From the NCBI GenBank assembly GCA_963978895.1, contig OZ022246.1, forward strand, positions 18,734,049 through 18,798,048: a DNA stretch of 64,000 nt, written 5' to 3'. A program made the position numbers and the translations under genes. The notes below the pieces were generated by a model. The model searched no databases and had not been told where the DNA came from. It saw only the letters and a program-made list of their open reading frames with translations. Position 1 is the stretch's first letter; each line of letters starts with the position of its first letter. Positions 24,101-36,100 of this stretch are shown one piece after another. This DNA is from Erpobdella octoculata (lineage: Eukaryota; Annelida; Clitellata; Hirudinida; Erpobdellidae).

Positions 24101-27100
24101 TAAATCTAGCAGTTATTTTGAAATCTTTCACAAAAACCTTGCCCCTCGATTAAAAATTAAAAATAAATAAAACATAAAATTTAACTGTCTTTAGCAGCAC
24201 AATGTTTTGTTTTCCTTCCATGTTTTCTTTTCAAAAAATAAACAGGCAGGTGTGGGCAGCGCCTGCATAAGTCATCTTAAGTCATTCTAAGTCCTTCGAG
24301 CCAATCAGCTCAAAGTAGCACATTGTATTAATATTCATCATAGCAACCCTACTTTGCTCAGCACCAGGTACCAGCATCTTAACCAGTTTTTAGCAGCTGC
24401 TGAAGAAGACCAAGAAACTGCACACCGCTCCATAACGTGGTCTACGAGCGATACATGTTTTGGCGGAATGTACATTCGACTGGTGAATCGATCGACCAGT
24501 ATGTCACTCATCAGCGTCACCTTGCAAAGAACTGCGACAACGGATGTCCTGAAGAGGTTCGAAGCGATCGCTTATGACCGAAACAGTGAATGTCTGGATC
24601 TGAATTCTTGTAGAAAGCATCTATTCACAGAGAAGTCTTGTCGTCTGTAACTACTGCCTCTCACATCAAATTCATTTCAACATGTCAATAGAGACATTTT
24701 ACAAGAGGTTTTTGTATGGGGTCAGTGTTTTGGGAGAGATCTTCATGATCCAGATCCATGTTTATGGGGATGTAAAAGAAATGAGGAAATACTTATGCCA
24801 CTTTGGATGAAAAATTGACAAAATTTCAATTCAATTTCAATTCGTGATTACATTGTCTTTACGTGCCAAGTCACCCATCTGAAAGAACTACTGCTGCGAG
24901 AAGCCGACCTGACGTTGGCTAAAGCAATCGCCATCTGCCGAGCTGCGGAGGCAACAAGGGAACAGATCAAAACATTCAACTCTGACAACGAACAGAAACA
25001 CCTGCATCAACTTCAAACGTCTACGCTGTGCAGCGACATGATAAGTCTAAACATCTCAACCAGTCTGCACTGCTTAGAACATCGGGATACAACCACACCA
25101 GGTCGTCCTGTTGCAACTGTGGCCGCTCATATGCGTCAGGTGAGTGTCGAGCGAAGAACACTGAGTGCCACACATGCTGGAAACTAGGACACTTCGAGAA
25201 GTTTTGCATCACAACGGGACAGCAGCTGCGGTCACGATCAAAGTCCATAAAATGGAAACAACGAGCCATCCACGAAGTCTACGAACAGTCATCACCAGTC
25301 CAGTCGTCCGACTGCATCTTCATTAACAGTGTTAAGCTACATTTCACTACAACAAAGACCTGGACGAAAATGCTTAAAATCAACGCTACAAATATCAATT
25401 GCAAGCTCGACTCTGGAGCAGAAGCAAACTGCATTCATATCACTTAGATATCACAGCAATATCCGTGCAACATCTGAACTAATCTATGGATACACCGACG
25501 CTCCTCCAGCACGACCATGAGGCGTCGCCACGCCACCCAGGATCACCCAGGACGGTTCCGTCTCACTCGTCATTGTTATTGTTGTTTTGTACTCGATTCG
25601 TTGTTGCTCGTTGTTATATCTAAATAAATGCATTGTTACAGACTGGAAATTGATTCGGATGTCGGGAAGCCCATAACTTGTTGTTACTTGGATGAACTGT
25701 GCTTTGGATATCAAGAAGAGATGGACATTTGCATCTTATTTTATGTTGTCAGCTTTATTGCAAGGCCTTTAAAGAGAAAAGAAAAAACTGAGTTTAATAA
25801 ATAATCCCATTTCTAAATATGTTCATGGCTCTTTCTTTGTGTATTAACTAAAACGACAAAATTAATATTTTTCAGTTAAACTAAAAAAATTTTAAACCTG
25901 CTTAATACATGCTGTACTGTGTGCACCTGCCTTGTCTCCTTAGAGGGAACTTTGTAACTCAGCAGGAGCTGATTCGGCTTGATACAAAGAATGGTTTACT
26001 TTCATGATCAGAAAATCATTCAAATAGTTCCAAAGACATGAACTAATTACATGTGGACACAATCATTCTAGATGGAGCTGTTATTGAGCAAATGATAAGG
26101 CCAGGATGCTGCTGAAAATTCCAAGAGTGTGCCCAGAAATTAATCTTGTCATTTATTGAGTTACTTCTCTTAAAAGTAATGGGACTAGATGTTGTATTTT
26201 ATGTATACATGTAACTCCTGTAACCGAAAAAACCCAATAAACGGCATGCGTTTCTGTGCAATGATAACAACAAAACTGAACTTTTCCATTTCCTTGCTGA
26301 TTTTTAAGTGAGTATACATTTGAGAAGACTGTAGTTGTAACAACAACAACAAACTTTATTGAAGCGCAGTTAGTGATAAGAAATCAAATATAAAATGCGC
26401 AGGACTTCGCCTGATACTCAAGAGCTAGACTGTCCTGGCCGGCTTCAAATCAACATATATATGGCACCAGAAACCTGCGCAAGAGAATGTCTGAGAATTC
26501 TAGGTTCCTGTCTAGACTGAGAGTCTAGACAGGTCGACAGGTGCAGGATATACTTGTCAGGAGGTCCGGTAGAGCGACCCCTGACATAACTCCCCCTCAA
26601 AACGAAGATGTTGAACAGTCCTTCAATATCTTAAATGTTAGCTTTCACAGTACTGGATGAAGAATGGGTGTTCGTTCGTCGATGTATCGTGTTTACCCGG
26701 GCTCCAAGGTCGACTTTAAACTGGAGATGTCCTTCCTGAAAGTAACTTTTATTCCCACCAGTAAAACCACTCATACAACCAGCTCGACCCATCCAAGTTT
26801 AACCCCATACCGGTGTGAATTGTATTAACGAAGGAATCATCATCACGTCATATCAAAGAAGTTCAACTACTCCAATAATATCATTAATTATAGAATAGTA
26901 CAACATTCTGCAACTAAGACAACAAAAGAGAAAACCTATGCCCCTAGAAATACAACTAGTACAATGCTAGAAAACAAAATTTCAAAATTTATAACAGTAA
27001 ATAATTTAAAAATGTTCAGCTTCAAGCTGCTTGTATCTCTTGTCTCTCTCTTTACTGGCATTTGACTTCTCTTCTTTGGTTACATTGACAGATTCGATCT

Positions 27101-30100
27101 CGTGCATGAGTTCTTTAATCTGGACCTGGTAACGTTTTAACTGCTTCATCTTTGACTTTCAGAGCATCAGCAAGTTGTTCCTCCATAGCTTTGAAGTTAC
27201 CTTCAACCTTCTCCCGGGCATTCGTTGCAAGCTGCTTCTGTCTCCTCTCTTCTTCAAGTTCAGCTTCCACGTCTCTTATCTTTTGAAGAAGACCCGTTCT
27301 ACTTTCTTCATCAATTTCCTCTCTTGACTGAGCCTCTCTCATCAACTGATCTTTCAAGGTTTGCATATTCACTTCCAGTCTCAACTTGGCATCTTCGGTT
27401 CCTTGAACCTCCTCTTCGATCATCTGCTTCTGGGCTTCCACCTGAGTTTCAAGAGCTCTCTTGTCTTTTTCTAATTCGTGAACATTCTTTTCGACGTCAT
27501 CTTTAGAAGAAACCAGGTCATCAAGTTCTCTCTGCAGTTGACTTCTCGCTCTGTTTGATTCGGTCAAATCTTCGTTCAGCCCATCAACTTGTCGAGTCAG
27601 GTTGAGAATTTTTTTTTCTTTTTTTCTGAGATCCTTCTCCAAGTTATCTCTTGCAATCGTCAACCTCTCAGAGATGGCTTTTTCTTCGGCCAGGCTTTGA
27701 TCAAATTTTCTTTGCTTTTTATCAATTACTGAGAACTTTGACCTTTCGTTGTCCAGAAGAACAGTGATGTCATCACACTCATATTGCAGTTTCTTCTTAG
27801 ATTTATTGAGCTTATCGTTTTCTTCAACCAATTTTGCAATCCTCTCTTGAAAGGTGTCAGCTTCTCGCGACCATTTCTTTTTAGATTCTTCAAGGACGTC
27901 GTTCAATGCATCATGTTCGTCAGTTTTAAGCTTGTATTCTTGCAGCTGTGTAGCCATACTTCCCATTTGAGCTTCGACGGTTCTCTGAACTATCATTCCT
28001 TCGCGTTCTTCCATTCTCAATCACCTTGTTTCTTCCGTCCTTCTCATCTCTTCTAATTCAAGCCATCTTAGCCTTCTATTTTCTCGTTCTTCTTCTAACA
28101 TCCTCTCTTTTAATTTCAACTTCCTTTCTTGAAACGATCTATCTATCGATTCATTATCCAGTTGTCTTTCTATTTCCAACTCTTTCTTCCTTTCTTCACC
28201 ATCCAACATACCTCTAGCGATTAGTCTCATGAATGAATTAAATTATCTTCGAAACCACTGGGAGCAAATTTATAAAGAAAGTGTTGTGATTGCCCGCAAT
28301 TACAAAATCAAGCCACTTTTTCTGAAAAACGAACTTCCAAAAAATGTTTTATCTATGGTGAGAAAACCTCCAATCAAGGTTATATACCCGCTGACCGTCA
28401 AACATATTTTCAAACAAATGTGTTCTATCAGATAAATGATCATTTCATTTCTGGTATCACAGTTCGTTTTATTGTAGCAAAAAAAATCAACTCTCTTTTT
28501 TGCTTTCTTTATAAATATCAAACAATGACCACAGATCAATTGACTACCAGCACCAATTGTCTCCAACAAGAGTATGCTGAAGATATATCTAGTGACATAA
28601 CCGAAGAGATGTTGTTACTACAAAAAACAAGTTCAGTGACTTTTGGAAATGATGTATGTCTTTCTCCATTAGTGATGCTCAATAAATTGACAAAAATGAA
28701 TCTTGCCTCCATCTTTCAAAACGTCTGCATCGCTCTTCGCATCTTTTTGTATTTTGCCTGTGATGGTGGCAGGAGCTGAGATGAGCTTCAGCAAACTAAA
28801 AGATTTCAAAACTGCAGTACATTCCACTATGATCCAAGAACGCCTGCATGTTCGGTTTTGTGACTTTAAATGAAGCTTTTTAAACAACATTGTGACACTT
28901 TTAATTATAGGTCGATGACCTGGGCCCCGTTAATCCTCTCGACGGTGCAGTATCTGCCAGTCGAATATCTAGTTTCAAGTACAATCAAAATTCCATCTTG
29001 GTCACCATTCATGGAAAACAACAAAAACAAGGCACATCTATTGAACTTTCTATCTGAAGCTTGGTGCCAAACAGGAGTCCACTCCTCCAGCCTATGGACC
29101 AAGGTTTGCTTGCGACCATAAAGATCAACTATCTCAAAACCCCCTTCGCTTGCCAAAACTGTGGCTAATGATGCAAATTTGACTGACAAATTCAGTTCTA
29201 TTTCATGTGAAAGAGCAAGAAAACTAAAAAGTATTTTTGATGATAAACCAATGGTGATATACAACCAAACCAAAAATTCAAAAAGAAGTTTTCTTTAAAA
29301 CAACTAAAGAATTAATAAGAGAATGATTTGAAAGCTTTTCAAGAACAATAGAACCATTCAAGTTTTTGTATGATATCAAAGATATTGAGAAGTAGGAGAA
29401 GACATGATTAATAAATGCTGATGACTGGAAAAAATATTGACTCATGGTGAATCAAAAATTGTATATTCAAGATGATTTGTTTCTTGAACTTAATTTTTTA
29501 TCACAGAAATTAAATGGGAAAAAAATCACAAGAATCTGTGCTTAAATGGATACATGACAGTCAGCTTGAAGAACTGTTTCCTACTGTTTGTATTTCCCTA
29601 CGAATATTATTAACACTACCGGTAACAGTGAGTACAGGGAAATGTAGTTTTTCCATCATCAATCCTAAATAACAGTTTAAAGAAAATATTTTAACTCGTG
29701 TTAAGGAAATCAATTGCAAGTATGGTATAATTGCAAGAAGTTTTAGAAAGTAATCAGAAGAAGCCTTCATTTGTTTATACAAGGCTTTGGTGAGGTGCAG
29801 TTGGATTATGGAGTACAAGTGTGGAACCCTTATAGATGGGGAATGATTGATGCAGATGAGACTGTGTGTTTATTGCCATCAGTGGCTTCTATATCCTTGT
29901 ACAGCCGGGCTCAGCTTCGCCCGGCAAAAAACGGGGCGAAGAAAGAAAAGGGGGGCAAGGAAAAAAGTTTAAAAATCCATCCATTTCGAAATTTCGATTG
30001 AACCTAAAGAATATATCTAAACGACGTGAGAGTCGTGAGACGTCGTGTGGCTTCTCAACGTTGACTCGAGATTCGTTAATTAACATTTAATGTCTATCTT

Positions 30101-33100
30101 ATCTTTCATATAGCTCATCTAATATGCTTCACGATGTAGCAGCAACCGAATGGACATGGAACATAATTTATGCTGAAGCCCATGAATGCTGATAAGTTCT
30201 ACGACTGATGACGGCTATATAAAATAAACTTGACTCTTTTTGACTCCTTCTTGTTCGCAATTTGTTTACTTTGTTAAAGAAAAGAGTATGCCGCGAGAAA
30301 AATTCAAGTTTAAGTTACGTTGTTGCGAGTTAGCCTGCGGGAACCTGGTTCGATCTGATAAATGGATGGAGCATTGTCGAAAGCGTCACGCTTTCAAATG
30401 TACTAGGTTAGCTTACCTTATCATTGTAAAAAAAAATAATTTTGAAAAATTGAGACGGATTTTTAAACATCAACACATATTTTTGTGGTTTTGCGATTTC
30501 TACGCCAACTTACAGGGTTACGAAAAGTTTTAGCATTTACACAAACATATATACATACATACATACACAGCCGTATTGAATGGAGGACATTTTCCACCTC
30601 GGAAATTCAATTAAAACTATTTTTTACTGATAATTATAGTTAATAGTTAAAAATTTAGTCTAGTAGTTCTTATTATATTTTGCAAATTTTCACACGGGGA
30701 ACGTCTGGCGGATAATGTTCGTTCCCCGGACGTTTATATAACCATTAAAATTGTTTTCTTTTACAATAAGTTTTACAAATCGTGTTTTATTTTGCTTAGG
30801 AATATAGAAATCAAATATAAAGTTATTGAATTTCAAGACGCAAGTGGTCAGTGGAAACCTTGTAAATCCTCTGTTGATGATGAAGTTTTTAGCAACTGAA
30901 ATGATGGCAGTTCTGGGGCACACGAATAAAGAGAGAAAATTCCTGCATCTTTTCAGAGAGTTTTGGAATTCGATTCTTGTGCTTCCGGCTACTTGATAAA
31001 ATTAGACGAAATCCGCCAAAGAGATGTTCGAAATAAACCAGAGGTCAACTTTCTCAGCCCATTGAATTGTCATCGTCTTTTAAAAACAATGAAAAGCTTA
31101 GTCGTAGATAAAATATGCTCAGAAATTTATCTGCAAAAAGCTTTTTCAATAATCATTGATGGAACACAAGATTTGTCAAAAAAAGACACTCTACAACAAA
31201 CAGATACATTCGACCTGTCGAAAGATTGATTGAAGCATTTATGACTTCAGACTGCAGTGGTCAGGGGCTGTGTGACCGAGTTGTGCCAATTTTTAAAAAC
31301 TTGGGACTTGAGTGTTTGATTGGATTATAGGGCAAAGTTACGACGGTGCAAGTAATATGAGTGGCAAATACTCTGGTCTGCAGGTTAAAATTAGCGAATT
31401 AAGTAAAAAAGCACTGTATGTATGGTGTCAGGCACATAGACTCAATCTACTTGTTGAAGGAATTTTAAAAAGTTCTCCACAGGTTGTAGGAACATTGAGT
31501 TTGCTGCAGGAACTTTTCAACTTTTTTAATGGATACAAAAGGAATGCCGTTTTAACGGCAGCTCAAAAAGATGAGCCTCGCGTAAAGACTCTTAAAAGAG
31601 TTTCGGAGACAACGAGGTCTTGGCGAAGCGTAGAAGATGGGGTTTGCGTTGTTCTTGATCGCTATGACAGCATTATTGATGCACTGGAAGAACTTTCTAC
31701 AGTGTCCAGTTATGACGCAACTACTGTATGCAGCGCCGATGGCCTGACACGTCGCTTAAGGAAATTTGACATCATTGTAACACTTTTCATGCTCCACAAT
31801 ATTTTAAAAAATACGAGACCCGTGTCTCGTTTGCTACAAGGAGGTGCATGTGATTATGGTTTTAATGAACTCTTTGTTACAACGATTTATAATTAATGCT
31901 CTATGTTCACTTCATGTTCACTTTTAGTTTTATCTCTTTCCTTTCCGTTGTTATCTTTTGTCAATAAAGTCGAATCAACTATTGTCGATTAGTTCCGATT
32001 ATACACTGCGTTTAAGTATTGTTTCTAACAGGTTATGGGCCCAGAACCCAATTTTAGGAACAAGTGAATAAATCAAGTTTTTTTTTTTTTTTGAACATTT
32101 AACGTTCGGTTCAAGATTTTATAAAGAACATTCGTTGTGAGCGATAAAGGTTAACCACGCTACATCGAGTAATACAATTGTTGAACTGATGGCGGATGCA
32201 ACGTTAAAAATCGCAAAGTTGAACGGCAGTAACTACCAGACATGGAAGTTTAAAGTTGAATTGTTGCTCGTTAAAGAAGATCTCTGGGAAGTTATTTTTC
32301 AAGATCAAGATTCATCATCGGAATGGCGGAAAAAGGACAGCAAAGCCAGAGCAACAATAGGTCTACTCCTGGAGGACAACCAGTTGAACCTCATCAGAAA
32401 ATTGACAACAGCAAAGGAAACGTGGGAGGCATTAAGAAATTACCACGAAAAGTCAACCTTATCAAATAAGGTAAGTTTGTTAAAGAGGCATTGTGGGATC
32501 AGATTACATGAAGGTGGGGATATGGAGTCACATCTTGCTAAGATGGAAGACATAATTGACCAGTTATCGTCCTTGGGGGAAACTATTGGAGAACAGTTAA
32601 GTGTTGCTTTCTTTCTCAGTAGTTTGCCAGACAGCTATAGCACACTGATAACAGCATTAGAAACAAGACCCGAAGCCGACTTAACTGTTGAATTGGTCAA
32701 GAACAAACTGATCGAAGAATACAAAAGAAGAAGTGAAAACTCAGCAACTTACGATGGTCAGGAACAGCAAGCTCTAAAGGTAAATCATCCAGGTACAAGG
32801 TCTACAGATAAGAATGTAAAAGCCAACAGTTACGAAAAGACTTCCACAGTATGTTTTTTCTGTAAGAAACCAAACCACATAAAGAAAGAATGCAGAAAAT
32901 ACTTAGAGTGGAAAAGAAAGAACTCAGACCATAAAGCTCAAACAATTCAACAATGTGTAGAAATAGCAAGCACTTATGACCAGTATGCTTGTTTCAAGCG
33001 TGGTGAAAGCAATTCAGGAACTACATGGTATGTTGATTCAGGTGCAAGTTCTCATATGTGTAACAATAGAAATTTCTTTGTTAACCTTGATGAACAACAG

Positions 33101-36100
33101 AAGGGACAAGTTGTCCTAGCAAATGGTCAAAGGCTGACAACTTCAGGTATCGGAACCGGCTACCTCAAATGTCAGGAAAAGGTCATAAAAATCATAGGTG
33201 TACTGTATGTACCACAGTTGACAGGTAACTTGATTTCTGTTAGAAAATTAACTGATGGGCAGTTCAGGGTCATTTTTGAAAAGAATGTATGCAGGATTAT
33301 GCGGAATAATGAACTGCTGGCGCAGGCTTCAATTTGGAACGGGCTGTATGAATTAGATTCATTGGAGCATGCATTGATGTCTAATGTTAATGATGGATGC
33401 ATACATGTTTGGCACAACAGATTAGGGCATCGAGACCCCAATGCCATAAAGTTATTGGAACAGCAACTAGATAACTTCTAGATCAAGCCATGCCAGATAA
33501 AGAAAGTCTGTGAATGCTGTATTCAAGCAAAGTTAACGAAACAACCACTATCCAAGAAATCAGAATCCAGATCAAGTAAGCCACTAGAGTTGATTCACAC
33601 AGATGTTTGTGGACCGATGCAGACAATCACACCAAGCGGAAACAGGTATTTTATGACAATGATAGATGACTTCAGCAAATACACTGTTTTGTACTTGTTA
33701 AAAAATAAGTTTGAAGTAACAGATAAAATTAAAGAATATGTAAAGCTTGTCCAGACAAAATTCAAAAGCACACCTAAAGTGATAAGATCAGATCGTGGTG
33801 GTGAATATGTCAATGAAACATTAAAGAAATTCTTCAAGAGCGAAGGTATAACATCTCAATTTACTGTTCCGTATACACCACAGCAGAATGGAGTAGCAGA
33901 AAGGAAGAACCGCTATTTAGTTGAAATGACCAGAAGCATGTTAATCGACTCGAAGCTACCAAACAAATATTGGGGCGAAGCGATCAACACAGCAAACTAT
34001 CTGCAGAACATTCTACCGACAGCAGGTGAGATGAAGACACCACATGAAAGGTGGGAAGGTGTGAAGCCCAGTGTGACCCACATAAAGCAATTCGGATGTC
34101 AAGCCTACTCAGTTGTTGCAGCCGAGAAAAGACAGAAGCTTGATAAAAAGTCAGAAAAACGAATTTTCGTTGGTTATGCAGAAGGCACAAAAGGTTATCG
34201 TTTGTTAGACACAGTGACTGAGAAAATCAGCATCAGCAGGGATGTGAAATTCACTGAAGGTGACCCACATTGGATTACAATATCAGCCGACAGTCAAGAA
34301 AGCAGTTAACAGGAACAGCCCATTGAGGTTGAAATCGAGCTGAAGACAAATACAGATCAATCGGGAGACAGTGGTGAACAAACTGAAGATCAGATGGAAT
34401 TGAGAAGGTCAACTAGAATAAAGAAACGACCAGAGAGACTAATTGAAACGGCTAGTGTTGCAAATGAAATGGTCGAACCAAAGTCATTCACAGAAGCAAA
34501 CAACTGCAAAGAATCAGCCGAATGGAAACAGGCTATGATGTGTGAAATGAGCAGCCTGAAGCAGAATCAAACCTGGTCGTTAACAGTACTTCCTGAAGGT
34601 AAATCAACTATCGGGTGTAAATGGGTATATAAAGTCAAATCTGATGATAAAGGTAATGTCACCAGATATAAGGCTCGACTAGTAGCTCAAGGTTTTTCGC
34701 AAAAATTCGGTGAACAGTATGATGAAATCTTCGCACCAGTAGCAAGACCAGCGACTTTTAGGACATTGCTGACTATAGCAGGTCACAAAAAGATGATGGT
34801 AAAGCATTATGATGTTGAATCAGCCTTCTTGAATGGCGAACTGAAACCTGAAGTCTGCATCTATATGCGCCAACCTGAAGGATTTCACGAAGGGCCTGAC
34901 AACCTAGTATGCAAGCTCAACAAAAGTCTGTATGGATCAAAACAGGGAGCAAATGAGTGGAACAAAAAACTGCATGACACTCTATGCAAGTACAACTTCA
35001 AACAAAGCCAGAATGATCCATGTTTGTATTCAAAGCATCACAGCGGTGAATGGATGTTTCTATCTATTCATGTGGACGACTTCATAGCAGCCAGCACCAG
35101 TAGTGAAATGTTAAGGACATTTGAAGGAGATATGAAAGGACATTTCACTATGAAGGATGTGGGAAAACTGAATAATTACATCGGTATTCAAATTGAACAG
35201 GATGCTGAAGGATTTTATTTACTTCATCAGAAAAATTATATACTAAAGAAATTAAAGGAATTCAATCTATCAGATAGCAGGCCATCTAGCATACCTCTTG
35301 ACACAGGGTATCAAAAGCAGCAACAGAACAGTAGTGAAACTATGAACAATAAAGAGATATTCAGAAAGGCAATAGGATCTCTACTGTACCTAGCAACCAA
35401 CACGAGACCAGACATAGCAATCAGCACATCGATACTAGCTCGGAAAGTTGAAAATCCAACTCAGGCAGACTGGACCGAAGTAAAGCGAGTGTTCAGATAT
35501 CTCAACAGCACTAAAGATAAAAAGTTAAAACTTGGCAGTTTACCTGAAAACAACAACAAGAAACTCATTGGATTTGCCGACGCAGATTGGGCCGGAGACA
35601 CGTCAGACAGGAAATCCAACACGGGATTTGTGTTCAAGTATCTTGGATCACCGATCACATGGAGCAGCAGAAAGCAGACGTTGGTAACATTGTCGTCTAC
35701 TGAGGCAGAATTCATAGCATTATCTGAAGCTATCAAGGAAGGCGTGTGGATTAAGCGACTACTGAATGATTTTGATCAAAATATTACTGATCCGATTACA
35801 ATTTATGAAGATAACCAAAGTTGTATCAAACTCATTCAGGATGAACGATCATGCCAAAGAACAAAACATATCGACACAAAGTATAGCTTTGCACGTGAAC
35901 TGTACAAAGAAAAGGAAATCGACATTCAATATTGTCCAACAGCAGAAATGCCTGCAGATATGTTAACGAAACCAGTGGAAGCTGTTAAACTTAGACATTT
36001 ATGTTGTGCTATTGGTTTAACTTAATGAGAGACAGGTTCTAAAGATTAAATCGTTGAGGGGGAGTGTTAAATTAATTTGGTTTTAATGAACTCTTAGTTA

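Noticed and set aside
27115..28020. Functional myosin gene
   Set aside because: No motor domain, no introns, truncated at both ends and frameshifted near 27125.
28905..29273. 122-codon minus frame
   Set aside because: The opposite strand encodes a pogo/Tigger signature; the minus frame has no recognisable motif.
33479..34309. Copia stops as evidence for stop-codon reassignment or readthrough
   Set aside because: One stop is TAG and one TAA, at non-homologous places; PACS and EXOC5 use the standard code.
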